Shown one piece after another: positions 20,915-31,419 of a DNA stretch of 64,000 nt. Origin of the DNA: Rhodanobacter sp. A1T4 (GTDB lineage Bacteria > Pseudomonadota > Gammaproteobacteria > Xanthomonadales > Rhodanobacteraceae); assembly GCF_014207185.1 (NCBI RefSeq), contig NZ_JACHCP010000009.1:62001-126000 (forward strand), given 5' to 3'. Position numbers and translations under genes: made by a program. Position 1 is the first letter of the stretch. Each line of letters starts with the position of its first letter. The notes beneath the pieces are model-generated. The model was not told the origin of the DNA. It saw only the letters and a program-made list of their open reading frames with translations, and made no database searches.

Positions 20915-22479
20915 TGGTGTGTGATTATCCCAGCAATGTTCTCGGCAATGCGCAGCTCAAGCGTTCGAGCTTCTCCAGCTAGCACCTCAAACTCTTCGTT
21001 CAACTCCCGCAGCCGCTCCTCGAAATCGAACTCATCCGCCGCCCGCTCCCCCACGCCCACATACCGCCCCGGATTCAAACTCCATCCCTGCGCCTCGATC
21101 TCCTCCAGCGTCGCGACCTTGCACAGCCCGGCCACATCGGCATAGCGCATCTTCGGGAACACGTCCTTGAGCAACGCCTTGCTGCCCGCATCCAGCTCCG
21201 GCTTCTCGACGCGATACAGCCGCACGATATTGGCGAGGTACTCGACCTGCTCGTCGGTGAAGTCGCGTACCGCCCGCGTCACCTGCCGGAAGACCGCCCG
21301 CGCGTCGAGAAACAGCACCTGATCGCGTCGCTTCTCATCACGCGCCTTGCCCATGTCGAGAAACCACAACGTGCAAGGAAGCGTGACGGTGTAGAAGAAG
21401 TTGGAACCGATACTGACGATCACATCCACCGCGCCGGACTGGATCAGCTTCTTGCGAATTTCCAGCTCACTGCCGCGCGCATCGCCGGCCGAGTTGGCCA
21501 TGACGAAACCGGCGCGGCCTTTCGCATTGAGCGCGGAGGCGAAGTACTGAATCCACAGGTAGTTCGCGTTGTCGGTGCTGGGCAGGCCCAGTGGCAGGCG
21601 CGGATCGTCCTTCAGGCGATCCTTGTCCACGCCGGAGACATTGAACGGCGGATTAGCCATCACAAAATCAAAGCGCTCCACACTCTTGTGTGGGTCTTCG
21701 TAGAAGCTGTTGGCCTCGACAATCTTGCCGGACAGGCCATGCACGGCCAGATTCATCTTGGCCAGCTTGACGGTGTCGCTGGCCTTCTCGGTGCCGAACA
21801 CGGTGAGCTCGCTGGTGGCGTTCTTGTGGTGACGCCGCACAAACTCGGCCGACTGCACGAACATGCCGCCGGAGCCGCAGGCGGGATCGAAGATGCGGCC
21901 GTGATACGGCTCGATGATTTCCACGATCAACCGCACGATGCTGGTGGGCGTGTAGAACACACCGCCCTTCTGGCCCTCCTTCATCGCGAAGTTGCCGAGG
22001 AAGTATTCGTACACCTTGCCGAACGCATCGCCCTCCAGCTCCAGCGGCGCTAGCAGGCGCAGCAGCTCGACCAGGGTGGGGTTGGGCAGCTTGTTGAAGC
22101 TGCGTGGCAGCACGCCCTTCAGATCCTCGTTGTGCGCCTCGACCAGCGCCATCGCATTGTTGATGGCCTTGCCCAGGTTGTCGCCTTCGGTGAGCGTGAG
22201 CAGATGCGAGAAGCGCGCTTCGTCTGGCAGATACATCACGCCTTCGGCCTGATACTCGAACGGCTCCAGATCGTCCGGCGTTAGCCCCTTGGCGGTGAGC
22301 ACCGCCTGCACATCGGTAAAGCGCTTGTCCGCATAGCGCAGGAAGATCAGGCCCAACACCGGCGTGGAGAACTCGGAGGGCTTCAAACCCGTATTGGCCC
22401 AAAGCTGGTCTGCGGTGGCCCACAGACGGTTCTCGACGGCGACTAGATCGGCTGCCACGTTCCACGTACTCCTGAACAT
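20911..22479 (-). CDS. hsdM: Type I restriction-modification DNA methyltransferase subunit
   Basis: A 522-residue N6-adenine methyltransferase. An N-terminal helical HsdM domain ([20 protein letters not shown]) precedes the catalytic domain, with SAM motif FDPACGSGG (197-205) and catalytic NPPF (276-279). It forms the M2S methylase with HsdS. The upstream frame is open to 22512. ATG 22479 (MFRST) is chosen; a GTG at 22458, with AGGAG 10 nt upstream, is a plausible alternative and would remove seven residues. First gene of the operon. Confidence 0.94.
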   Translation of the reverse strand: MFRSTWNVAADLVAVENRLWATADQLWANTGLKPSEFSTPVLGLIFLRYADKRFTDVQAVLTAKGLTPDDLEPFEYQAEGVMYLPDEARFSHLLTLTEGDNLGKAINNAMALVEAHNEDLKGVLPRSFNKLPNPTLVELLRLLAPLELEGDAFGKVYEYFLGNFAMKEGQKGGVFYTPTSIVRLIVEIIEPYHGRIFDPACGSGGMFVQSAEFVRRHHKNATSELTVFGTEKASDTVKLAKMNLAVHGLSGKIVEANSFYEDPHKSVERFDFVMANPPFNVSGVDKDRLKDDPRLPLGLPSTDNANYLWIQYFASALNAKGRAGFVMANSAGDARGSELEIRKKLIQSGAVDVIVSIGSNFFYTVTLPCTLWFLDMGKARDEKRRDQVLFLDARAVFRQVTRAVRDFTDEQVEYLANIVRLYRVEKPELDAGSKALLKDVFPKMRYADVAGLCKVATLEEIEAQGWSLNPGRYVGVGERAADEFDFEERLRELNEEFEVLAGEARTLELRIAENIAGIITHQ

Positions 22480-22585
22480 TCTCGAAGAGCCCAGCACCCT
22501 GCCGGACTCCAATCCAAACCGCAGTATCCCGAATGCCTGACGGTCTGTCAGCTTGGGCTTACAGCATCGGTGTGCGCATCAATGA

Positions 22586-22609
22586 AAAAGCCCCGCGTTG
22601 CGGGCTTTT
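22586..22609 (-). terminator. Terminator downstream of the Fic gene
   Basis: Read on the minus strand, AAAAGCCCGC pairs with GCGGGGCTTTT around a 3-nt loop, with one bulge, and a T-tract follows. It lies between the Fic gene and hsdM and would separate their transcripts. Confidence 0.75.
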
Positions 22610-22670
22610 GTTTGGCAATGGCTAGAACAGAACAATCAAAGTAGATGATCGGCTTCGTCGTTGAAGGGCG

Positions 22671-22690
22671 ATTCCCGCCTTCGCGGGAAT
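22671..22690. repeat. REP-like palindromic repeat (ATTCCCGC...GCGGGAAT)
   Basis: An 8 bp perfect stem with a CTTC loop, of the widespread intergenic family with core 'TTCCCGCGAAGGCGGGAA'. One copy is seen in this window, between hsdM and fic. Confidence 0.7.
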
Positions 22691-22731
22691 GACGGCTCAC
22701 GGGGATAGATCTAGCCACTCCAATACGGGAG

Positions 22732-23712
22732 TCAGCCAAGCTCCCAATGACCGCCCTTGGCTGGCCCGACGCGCAGCAGCAGGCCTTGCTTCTGCAGCTT
22801 CTGCAGGTTCCGTTCGATCGTTCGCGAGCTGACTCTTGCCAGCTTGGCCAGTTCGGGGATCGTGATGTCCGGATTGCTGCGGACGGCGACCAGGATTTTC
22901 CCCGACACTTTGCCCGACATTTTCCCCGACACCTGATCAGGTGCTCCGGTCAAAACAGCTTCCGTCATGGCAGTATGCAGAGCCCGCAGCATGAATTCCA
23001 CGAACGGCGTTGCGTCGGATGCCTTGTCCGATGCGGCCAGCGCCGCGTAGTAATCCTGCTGCTGCGAACGGATCACCGTTTCCACCGGCAGGTACGCCAG
23101 CAGCGGCTGCCAGCGGCTCAACATCAGTGTCTGCCACAGTCGGCCCATGCGCCCGTTGCCATCGGCGAAGGGATGGATGAACTCGAATTCGTAGTGGAAT
23201 ACGCAGCTGGCGATCAGCGGATGCGTGTCGGTGCGCTCCAGCCAGCCGAGCAGTTGATCAACGAGGGTGCCGACACGACTGGCGGGTGGCGCCATGTGCA
23301 CCAGCTTGTCACCACGATAGATGCCGACATCGCCCCGGCGAATTAGACCCGGTGCATCCACCAGCCCCGCCATCAGCAGTCCGTGGGCGCTCAGCAGGTC
23401 GTTGCGTGAATCCGGCTGCCAATCCGCCATGTGTTCATAGGCGACAAAGGCATTGCGCACCTCCTGGATCTCGCGTGGCTGACCCAGCACGCGCTTGCCA
23501 GCGAGTACCGCCGTGACCTGTTCCAGGCTCAGACTGTTGTTCTCGATCGCCAACGATGCCTGGATGGTGCGAATGCGATTGTCGCGACGCAACTGCGGCG
23601 CCAGTGCAGCATGAGCCGACACCGACCAGCGCCCCAGCAATTCACTGATCTGCGCGACCAAGTTGAGTGCGGTCGTGGAAATCTGAAACGGCGGCTGATA
23701 ACGGCGAGGCAT
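22732..23712 (-). CDS. Fic family protein (predicted AMP/NMP-transferase) with C-terminal winged helix
   Basis: A 326-residue class II Fic protein. The catalytic motif is HPFADGNGRMGR (180-191), with His180 as the base. An N-terminal inhibitory helix carries SLAIENN (53-59; Glu57), which normally blocks ATP binding. After the Fic fold comes a short SGKMSGKVSGK repeat (about 259-269), then a winged-helix domain (ITIPELAKLARVSSRTIERNLQKL). Such Fic-wHTH proteins are thought to modify a target protein by AMPylation and perhaps to autoregulate. It lies in the same orientation upstream of hsdMSR, separated by a terminator and a REP-like repeat. No antitoxin gene is adjacent; inhibition is built in. 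Confidence 0.9.
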   Translation of the reverse strand: MPRRYQPPFQISTTALNLVAQISELLGRWSVSAHAALAPQLRRDNRIRTIQASLAIENNSLSLEQVTAVLAGKRVLGQPREIQEVRNAFVAYEHMADWQPDSRNDLLSAHGLLMAGLVDAPGLIRRGDVGIYRGDKLVHMAPPASRVGTLVDQLLGWLERTDTHPLIASCVFHYEFEFIHPFADGNGRMGRLWQTLMLSRWQPLLAYLPVETVIRSQQQDYYAALAASDKASDATPFVEFMLRALHTAMTEAVLTGAPDQVSGKMSGKVSGKILVAVRSNPDITIPELAKLARVSSRTIERNLQKLQKQGLLLRVGPAKGGHWELG

Positions 23713-23792
23713 TTCGCAATGGCACCGGATGATGTCTGGAATTCCACCATCGTAACAGCGACATCCTGCTCTATTGGATACGCCATCGGAAA

Positions 23793-23823
23793 CAAAGAGG
23801 CCCCGCTGTGCGGGGCCTCTTTG
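23793..23823. terminator. Bidirectional terminator downstream of purA
   Basis: A perfect 14 bp stem (CAAAGAGGCCCCGC with its complement, 3-nt loop) lies 24 nt beyond the purA stop, with A/T ends on both sides. Confidence 0.85.
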
Positions 23824-23846
23824 CGTGAACCACTCTAGTGAAACAA

Positions 23847-25198
<1,352 letters not shown>

Positions 25199-25290
25199 TA
25201 GATTCGCGATCCATCGCTCATCAAGTCACCCGGCCTACGGCATCCTGCCTCCGGCGCTCGCCGGAACGGAATGCCCTTCAAGGCATTCCG

Positions 25291-25344
25291 TTAAACCCCG
25301 GCTCGCCCCCACTGGGCACCAAGAATGACTACTGACTTACCCAT
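25291..25344 (-). pseudogene. Truncated duplicate of the purA 5' end (17-codon ORF)
   Basis: Read on the minus strand, this short frame encodes [13 protein letters not shown], identical to the first 13 residues of PurA. It then diverges (RAGV) and stops at TAA 25291-25293. The similarity also covers the preceding leader up to about 25401. It is either a relic of a partial duplication or an upstream leader ORF on the hflC-purA transcript. No function is shown. Confidence 0.75.
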
Positions 25345-25401
25345 GATTTTTTCGCTTGAGTCTCGAAATGTTTTACCCCGTTGAAGGGGCGAGTTCTTTG
25401 A
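25304..25401 (-). repeat. Duplicated segment, copy B (purA head relic)
   Basis: It matches 25100-25198, including CCCACTGGGCACC, CTACTGACTTACCCATGAT and TTACCCCG blocks, 204 nt away. The sequence between copies holds a perfect 9 bp hairpin (CGGAATGCC/GGCATTCCG, 25267-25290). Confidence 0.8.
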
Positions 25402-25444
25402 CACGGTTTACGATGCGGCTTGTGTTGCCGGGATCGCCGACGGC

Positions 25445-26314
25445 TCAGTGCTTCGGCGACGGATCGTCGAAGTAACGCAGGAATTCCGAATCGGGCTTGA
25501 GGATCAAGACGCCCTTGCCGTTCTTGAATGCGGTGCTGTACGCAATGAGACTGCGGTAGAAGTTGTAGAACTCCGGGTCCTGACCGTACGACTGTGCGTA
25601 GATGGCGGCGGCCTGGGCGTCACCGTCGCCGCGTACTTTTTCGGCGTCGCGTTCGGCATCGGCTTTCAGTACGACGATCTGGCGATCGGCATCGGCCTGG
25701 ATTCTGGTTTTTTCTTCCTGTCCGGCCGAGCGCAGTTGGTTGGCGACCTGCACCTGCTCGGCGCGCATGCGCTTGTAGACGGCGGCGTTGACCTCGTCCG
25801 GCAGGTCGATGCCCTTGATGCGCACGTCGACCACTTCCATGCCGAGGCTCTTGCGCGCCGCGGCGTCGGCCACGGTGCGCGACTGCTCGGTAATCTGCTG
25901 GCTGCCACCGTCGATAATCTCGTCCAGCTTGTGCTCGCCGAACTGCGCACGCAGAGCGTCGTTGATCAGCGGCATCAAGCGCTGCGCTGCCTGCAACGGA
26001 TCACCGCCAGTGGCACCGTAATAGGCGGTAGCATCGGCAATACGCCACTTCACATAGAAGTTGACGTTGACGCTTTTCTTTTCGGCAGTGATGTACTGCT
26101 GCGGCTGCGCATCGAGCGACAGAATGCGGTTATCGAATTCCACCACCTGCTGCATCAGCGGAATCTTGGCGTGCAGGCCCGGCTGGTAATCCGAACGCAG
26201 CACACGGCCAAACTGCAGCAACAGTGCGCTATGCCCCTGCTTGACCACGAACAGGCTGTTGAGTCCGAGGATGATCAGCAGCGCAATGACAGCAGCAATA
26301 ATGATTCTGTTCAT
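25445..26314 (-). CDS. hflC: FtsH protease modulator HflC
   Basis: A 289-residue SPFH/prohibitin-family membrane protein. One N-terminal transmembrane helix (about residues 4-23) is followed by the SPFH domain starting at VVKQGHSALLLQFGR. A long charged coiled region (LRSAGQEEKTRIQADADRQ) then lies in the periplasm. HflC and HflK form a large cage around FtsH and modulate its proteolysis of membrane proteins. The start overlaps the hflK stop by 4 nt. Length and order match the standard cluster. Confidence 0.97.
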   Translation of the reverse strand: MNRIIIAAVIALLIILGLNSLFVVKQGHSALLLQFGRVLRSDYQPGLHAKIPLMQQVVEFDNRILSLDAQPQQYITAEKKSVNVNFYVKWRIADATAYYGATGGDPLQAAQRLMPLINDALRAQFGEHKLDEIIDGGSQQITEQSRTVADAAARKSLGMEVVDVRIKGIDLPDEVNAAVYKRMRAEQVQVANQLRSAGQEEKTRIQADADRQIVVLKADAERDAEKVRGDGDAQAAAIYAQSYGQDPEFYNFYRSLIAYSTAFKNGKGVLILKPDSEFLRYFDDPSPKH

Positions 26315-27396
26315 GGCTGCTTGCCCTTGTCGTCGGTTACCGGTGCATCGACGGATGCCGGCACAACCGCGTTGACGGTGGCCGACGTCGCTGGAACCGT
26401 GCTGGTGGTATCGCCACTGACCGCCGGCAGATTGATGATGTTGTGCCCACCGGAGCCGTCGACGACCTTGGTGTTGTTGGCCATCACCTGCTCCATGGTT
26501 TCCAGGTACAGACGGCGGCGGGTGACTTCGGGCGCGCCCTTGTATTCCTTCAGGATCAGGTTGAAGCGGGTGGTGTCACCCTCGGCGCGGGCGATGCGCT
26601 CGGCCTTGTAGCCTTCGGCGTCGGCCGCGATACGCGAGGCGTCGCCGCGGGCGATGGGCAGCACTTTGCTGGCGTAGGCCTGGGCGGCGTTTTCGCTGCT
26701 CTGCTTGTCTTCGCGGGCGTTGTTGACGTCGTCGAAAGCGTCTTTCACGTCCTTCGGCGGCGCCACGCTCTGGAAGCTGACGTCGCTGACCTGCATGCCT
26801 GCGCTATAGGCATCCAAGGTTTTCTGCACAGCCTGCTTGGCCTGCCCCACCAGCGGCGTGCCGCCGCCAGAAAGAATCTGATCCATGGTGCTGCCACCGA
26901 TCACGCTGCGCACGGCGGCTTCGGCTGCCGCCTGCACGGTGCCGTCCGGATCGTTGAGCGAGAACAGATATTTCTGCGCATCGGTCACCTGGTATTGCAC
27001 GGTGAAATCCACCGCGATGATGTTCTCGTCGCGTGTCAGCAGGGTGACCTTGTCATTGACCGAGCGCACGCGGGCGATGTCGACCTTTTCGACCGACTCG
27101 AATGGCTGCGGCAGCTTGAGATGGAAACCCGGGCCGAGCGTGCGCGAGTAACCGCCAAAACGCAGCACCACGCCAACTTGGCGGGCCTCGATGACGGTGT
27201 AGCTGCTCAGCAGCAGGCCCACAACCAGCAGCACGATGACGCCCGTGATCAGGTTGCGCGACATCTGCTTGGGCGAGCCGAGCAGCTTTTTGGCCTGCTT
27301 GAACAGATCGTCCAGTGGCGACTTGCCGTCCGGCTTGCGGTTGTTCTTGCCCCACGGATCACGCTTCTGCCCGTCGCCGGGTTCATTCCATGCCAC
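26311..27396 (-). CDS. hflK: FtsH protease modulator HflK
   Basis: A 361-residue partner of HflC. The N terminus is Gly/Pro/Lys-rich and cytoplasmic (WNEPGDGQKRDPWG). A transmembrane helix (about 52-72) and an SPFH domain (EARQVGVVLRFGGYSR) follow, then a charged Ala-rich helix (AEGYKAERIARAEGDTTRF). GTG 27396 is preceded by AAGGAG at 7 nt, so I chose it over the open frame reaching 27522. The C-terminal tail is Thr/Val/Ala-rich. It is translationally coupled to hflC through a 4-nt overlap. Confidence 0.96.
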   Translation of the reverse strand: MAWNEPGDGQKRDPWGKNNRKPDGKSPLDDLFKQAKKLLGSPKQMSRNLITGVIVLLVVGLLLSSYTVIEARQVGVVLRFGGYSRTLGPGFHLKLPQPFESVEKVDIARVRSVNDKVTLLTRDENIIAVDFTVQYQVTDAQKYLFSLNDPDGTVQAAAEAAVRSVIGGSTMDQILSGGGTPLVGQAKQAVQKTLDAYSAGMQVSDVSFQSVAPPKDVKDAFDDVNNAREDKQSSENAAQAYASKVLPIARGDASRIAADAEGYKAERIARAEGDTTRFNLILKEYKGAPEVTRRRLYLETMEQVMANNTKVVDGSGGHNIINLPAVSGDTTSTVPATSATVNAVVPASVDAPVTDDKGKQP

Positions 27397-27580
27397 TGTC
27401 AGTCTCCTTGGAGGCGGGAGGCCGGCAACCACGGCCGGAACACACGTTGAGGGGGATAGCGCATGTGAGGTAGCCAATACTGTCGAAACGGGGTGCTGCC
27501 CGAAAGGTTTTTGGCCGCACAAACACCGTGGATTCTACCAGAGTGTGTTGCCGTCGTCCGCGACCTTGGGGCTCAGTGGC

Positions 27581-28948
27581 TTACGGCGAGGGTGCCTCGG
27601 CCAGCAGTTCACGCAATAGCTGGGTCTCGGTGGCATCGCCGCCACTGAGCGGGGCGATAACGCTGCGCGGGGCATCGATGCGCAGCTGCCAGCCATGCTC
27701 GTCCACCGTTTCGCCGGTGATCGCACCGGCGGCCCTGAGCCGAGCGTGCAAGCGACCCGCGGAAAGCGGCAACTGCAGCCCAGACTGAATACGCTCGCCG
27801 CCGAGCAGCTCGCCCAGCGCCTGACGCAGCAGCTCGATGCCCTCACCAGTAGCGGCGGACAACCAGACCCGCGTCGGTTTACCGGCGGCGTCGCGATCGA
27901 TGCGCGGTGTGATGCTTGACGGCAAAGTACGAGCCACCGCCTGATCATCACCCGCGGAGTCGCCAGGCTGACCTTGTACCAGGTCGATCTTGTTCATCAC
28001 CTGCAGCTGCGGCAGGCCGCCGGCATCGATTTCTTCGAGCACGGTATCGACCACGTGATGCAGGCGGTCGCGCTCGTCATCCGAGGCGTCGCACACGTGC
28101 AGCAGCAGATCGGCATCGCGCGCCTCGGCCAGGGTGGCGCGGAAGGCGGCAACCAGATCGTGCGGCAGCTCACGGATAAAGCCGACCGTGTCGGCCAGCA
28201 CAGCCGGGCCGCAGGTCAGGCCTTCCAGCTTTCGCACGGTGGGATCGAGTGTGGCAAACAGCTGATCGGCGGCGTAAACCTCGCCGGTGGTCAGCGCATT
28301 GAACAAGGTGGACTTGCCGGCGTTGGTATAACCGACCAGCGCGACCCGCGGCACGGTGTTGCGCAGACGCGCGCGGCGCTGCTGGGTGCGCTGGGTCTGC
28401 ACTTTTTCCAGCCGCTTGGTGAGCATCTTGACGCGCTCGGCGAGCAGCCGGCGATCGAGCTCGAGCTGGGTTTCACCCGGGCCGCGGTTGCCGATAGCGC
28501 CGCCGCGCTGGGCATCAAGATGGGTCCAGCCGCGCACCAGCCGTGTAGCGATGTGCTTGAGCTGAGCCAGCTCCACTTCCAGCTTGCCTTCGTGCGAACG
28601 CGCCCGCTGGGCGAAAATGTCGAGGATCAGGCCGGCGCGATCGACCACGCGAATGCCCAGGTGCTCTTCAAGGTTGCGCTCCTGCACCGGCGTCAGCTCG
28701 TGATCGACCAGCACCAGATCGGCACCGACCGCCCGCGCAGCCTCGGCTACTTCGTCGGCCTTGCCGGTGCCGATGAAATAGCGCGGGTTGGGATTCTCGA
28801 CACGGGCAGCGATGGTACCGAGCACCTCGGCACCCGCCGACTTCACCAGCTCGGCGAATTCTTCGCCGCGACGCACCGTATCGTGCTCGGCACGGGAGTG
28901 CGGCAGCACAAGCAAGGCGCGATCGCCTCTTTTCTGTCTATCAAACAC
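27581..28948 (-). CDS. hflX: Ribosome-associated GTPase HflX
   Basis: A 455-residue Obg-HflX superfamily GTPase that binds the 50S subunit and splits stalled ribosomes. The N-terminal HflX domain (NPNPRYFIGTGKADE; GAIGNRGPGETQLE) is followed by G1 GYTNAGKST (206-214), G3 DTVGF (253-257) and G4 NKID (319-322). The frame begins at GTG 28948; no ATG or strong ribosome binding site is seen there, so the exact start is moderately certain. It lies 57 nt after hfq in the usual order. Confidence 0.96.
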   Translation of the reverse strand: MFDRQKRGDRALLVLPHSRAEHDTVRRGEEFAELVKSAGAEVLGTIAARVENPNPRYFIGTGKADEVAEAARAVGADLVLVDHELTPVQERNLEEHLGIRVVDRAGLILDIFAQRARSHEGKLEVELAQLKHIATRLVRGWTHLDAQRGGAIGNRGPGETQLELDRRLLAERVKMLTKRLEKVQTQRTQQRRARLRNTVPRVALVGYTNAGKSTLFNALTTGEVYAADQLFATLDPTVRKLEGLTCGPAVLADTVGFIRELPHDLVAAFRATLAEARDADLLLHVCDASDDERDRLHHVVDTVLEEIDAGGLPQLQVMNKIDLVQGQPGDSAGDDQAVARTLPSSITPRIDRDAAGKPTRVWLSAATGEGIELLRQALGELLGGERIQSGLQLPLSAGRLHARLRAAGAITGETVDEHGWQLRIDAPRSVIAPLSGGDATETQLLRELLAEAPSP

Positions 28949-29005
28949 GTCTGGGTGTGGCCTGATGGAAACCTACCCACTTCATGCGGGCTGACGCCCC
29001 GTCAA

Positions 29006-29287
29006 TCAAGCGTCGGAGTCAGCCGAGGACGCATCGGCATGGCCGTCGTGACCATCCGGGCCATCATGGCCGTTGCCGATCTTGACGTTGCGACTGGGCA
29101 CCACGGTAGAGATGGCGTGCTTGTAGACCATCTGGCTGACTTGGTTGCGCAGCAGCACCACAAACTGGTCGAACGACTCGACCGTGCCCTGCAGCTTGAT
29201 GCCGTTGACCAGATAGATGGCTACGGGCACGCGCTCGCGACGCAACGCGTTCAAAAACGGATCCTGCAACGATTGTCCCTTGGACAT
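29006..29287 (-). CDS. hfq: RNA chaperone Hfq
   Basis: A 93-residue Hfq. The Sm1 and Sm2 motifs are complete (residues 7-66: [38 protein letters not shown]). It forms a hexamer that pairs small RNAs with mRNAs. The C-terminal tail (about 70-93) is short and rich in Gly, His and Asp ([21 protein letters not shown] without the final residues written out as one motif), unlike the long enterobacterial tail. ATG 29287 has GGGGAGA upstream. It is part of miaA-hfq-hflX. Confidence 0.98.
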   Translation of the reverse strand: MSKGQSLQDPFLNALRRERVPVAIYLVNGIKLQGTVESFDQFVVLLRNQVSQMVYKHAISTVVPSRNVKIGNGHDGPDGHDGHADASSADSDA

Positions 29288-29472
29288 TTCTTATTCTCCC
29301 CTTGGTGCGACCAGGTCCGAGAAAAAACGCCAAAGGCGCCTCGGCCCAACATGACCTCGATCTTAACCGCTTTTAAATGCCTGATGAAAGGGGCTTTTTG
29401 CGTAGGGCACCGCAGACTGGGGAACTGAGACGCCTGCGGATTTTCACGATGCTCCCGATTGAGCCAAATTAC

Positions 29473-30420
29473 CTAGGGAAGCTGGCCCAGAAAAAGCTGC
29501 ACGGCATCGGCCGCGCGGGCAAGCAGATGCGGTCGATCCGGATCGAATACGCGGGCACCCACATCGCTGCGCAGCCAGGTGATTTGTCGCTTGGCCAGCT
29601 GGCGGGTGGCGAAGATCGCACGGTCGCGGAACTCGGCAGCATCAATGGCCCCCTCCAGGTGCTCCCAAGCCTGCCGATAGCCGACGGCGCGGATGGCTGG
29701 CAGATCGGCGTGCAGGTCACCGCGGGCACGTAGTGTTTGCATCTCGTCGAGAAAGCCCTCAGCCAGCATCGTGTCGAACCGCTGTGCGATGCGCGCGTGC
29801 AGCACGCCGCGATCCTCCGGCAGCAGCGCCAGCTTGAGCACGCGCCAGGGAAAGCGCGTATGGCCGCGTTGCTGGAGTTCGGATAGCGGGTGGCCAGTGA
29901 TTTCGATCACCTCCAGCGCCCGCTGCAAGCGTTGCGCATCGTTGGCGCCGATGCGCAACGCGGCCGCTGGATCGAGCGTGGCCAGACGCGCGTGCATCGC
30001 CGGCCAGCCGATCTGCTGCGCTTCGGCGAATAGTCGTGCACGCACAATCGGATCGGCATCGGGTAGATCGGAGAGCCCCTGCTGCAGGGCGCGGAAATAC
30101 AGCCCCGTGCCACCGACCAGCAGCGGTACCCTGCCCCGCGCGCTTATCTGCTGCATCACCGGCGGCGCATCGGTGGAAAAGTCGGCGGCGGAATATGGCT
30201 GCGATGGATCGCGGATATCGATCAGCGCATGGGGATAGCGCGCCAGCGTGGCTGCATCCGGCTTCGCCGTGCCGATATCCATCCCGCGATAGACCAGTGC
30301 GGAATCCACGCTGATCAGATCAAGCGGAAAGCGTTCGCTCAGCTCGCACGCCAGCGCGGTTTTGCCTGAGGCGGTGGGACCCATCAGAAAGATGGCAAGC
30401 GGGCGCTGATCGATGGGCAT
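29473..30420 (-). CDS. miaA: tRNA dimethylallyltransferase
   Basis: A 315-residue enzyme that transfers a dimethylallyl group to A37 of tRNAs reading UNN codons. P-loop GPTASGKT (14-21), the substrate motif [16 protein letters not shown], and the [11 protein letters not shown] and [12 protein letters not shown] motifs are all present. Length is typical. It is the first gene of the miaA-hfq-hflX-hflK-hflC-purA cluster. A 185-nt gap before hfq leaves room for an hfq promoter. Confidence 0.97.
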   Translation of the reverse strand: MPIDQRPLAIFLMGPTASGKTALACELSERFPLDLISVDSALVYRGMDIGTAKPDAATLARYPHALIDIRDPSQPYSAADFSTDAPPVMQQISARGRVPLLVGGTGLYFRALQQGLSDLPDADPIVRARLFAEAQQIGWPAMHARLATLDPAAALRIGANDAQRLQRALEVIEITGHPLSELQQRGHTRFPWRVLKLALLPEDRGVLHARIAQRFDTMLAEGFLDEMQTLRARGDLHADLPAIRAVGYRQAWEHLEGAIDAAEFRDRAIFATRQLAKRQITWLRSDVGARVFDPDRPHLLARAADAVQLFLGQLP

Positions 30421-30583
30421 CGACGCATTGTAAAGGTCTGTTACGCAATCGATGCACCGTCAACGGATGTCCCGGACCGGGCGTTTGCATGCTTTGCTAT
30501 ACGTTCGTACTTAATCGAGGCGCACGCCACGCCGGCATCAGGCGTGACGGGAACGATCCGACACCATCATCACGAAGCCGCCC

Positions 30584-31315
30584 ATGTCATTGTCGAAGTC
30601 GCTATGCCTCTCTTTTTTGCTACTTGCCGGCACCATGCTTGCCGTGATGGAACGTGCGCGGGCTGCATCGCCGGCCCCGCCTGATTTCAGCGGCATCTGG
30701 CGATTGAATGATCAACAGAGCGATAGCCCGGAGGACATAGCCGCACGCCTGCGTGTCGAGCGAAAACGTGAAGAAGCCGCCGCCCAACTGCCGGCCAGCG
30801 CCTCGTCAAGCAGCACCCCCGCGGCAAGCACTGCTTCCAATTCGCAGGGCGGCCGTGGCGGCGGCGGACACGGCATGGGAGGTGGTGGTGGCATGGGCGG
30901 AGGTACGGGTGGTGGCGGCCACGGCCACGGCGGCAACCGCAACCAGAGCAAGGCAAGCAGCGACGGCACGTCGCCGATCGTCGATACACCACCGCCCCTG
31001 CTTGCCAACGACTCCATACTCAACGTGCAGCAGGACGCGAAGCACGTGCAGGTGGCGCTGAGTGACAGCGATCGACTGGAGGCGAGGCTCGATGGGGTCG
31101 CGCAGCAATCGCTCAATGGCGGTGCGGTGGTGCAAACGCGTAGTTACCCTGATGGTCTGCTGATTACCATGCAGTTCGATGGCGGCACGCATCTGGACCA
31201 GTACTGGGTGAAGTCGTCCGATGGCCATCATCTGACGGTGACCGAGCGATGGACCACGCCAACGGTGAAGCAACCCATCGTGTTCAAGCGCAGCTACGAC
31301 CGCCTGGATATCTGA
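30584..31315 (+). CDS. Secreted protein with Gly/His-rich linker
   Basis: A 243-residue protein with a signal peptide (residues 1-28, ending ARA before ASP). A short N-terminal motif (DFSGIWRLNDQQSDSPEDI) is followed by an Ala/Ser region. A Gly-rich segment with interspersed His (about 88-117, GGGGHGMGGGGG type) comes next, then a C-terminal beta-rich domain ending VFKRSYDRLDI. The Gly/His tract could bind metal, but this is only a guess. Similar 'DFSGxW' secreted proteins are common in Rhodanobacteraceae without assigned role. It precedes tdh by 104 nt. Confidence 0.7.
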   Translation: MSLSKSLCLSFLLLAGTMLAVMERARAASPAPPDFSGIWRLNDQQSDSPEDIAARLRVERKREEAAAQLPASASSSSTPAASTASNSQGGRGGGGHGMGGGGGMGGGTGGGGHGHGGNRNQSKASSDGTSPIVDTPPPLLANDSILNVQQDAKHVQVALSDSDRLEARLDGVAQQSLNGGAVVQTRSYPDGLLITMQFDGGTHLDQYWVKSSDGHHLTVTERWTTPTVKQPIVFKRSYDRLDI

Positions 31316-31419
31316 ACCTTCGCAGGATTTGTTGACCAATGATGCGGCGCATCAGGGCGCCGGAAGGTCGAGGCGATCTATAATTCGAGATTGCCTTCAC
31401 TCCCATCCCTGGATCTCCC

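Noticed and set aside
22548-22739. A 63-codon minus-strand frame between hsdM and fic
   Set aside because: It translates a REP-like repeat and a terminator (SREGGN motif), so it is not a gene.
29321-29345. Possible terminator between miaA and hfq
   Set aside because: On the minus strand CGCC/GGCG forms only a 4-5 bp stem before a T-run; too weak to list.
27974-29428. A 484-codon plus-strand frame opposite hflX and hfq
   Set aside because: Antisense shadow of conserved genes.
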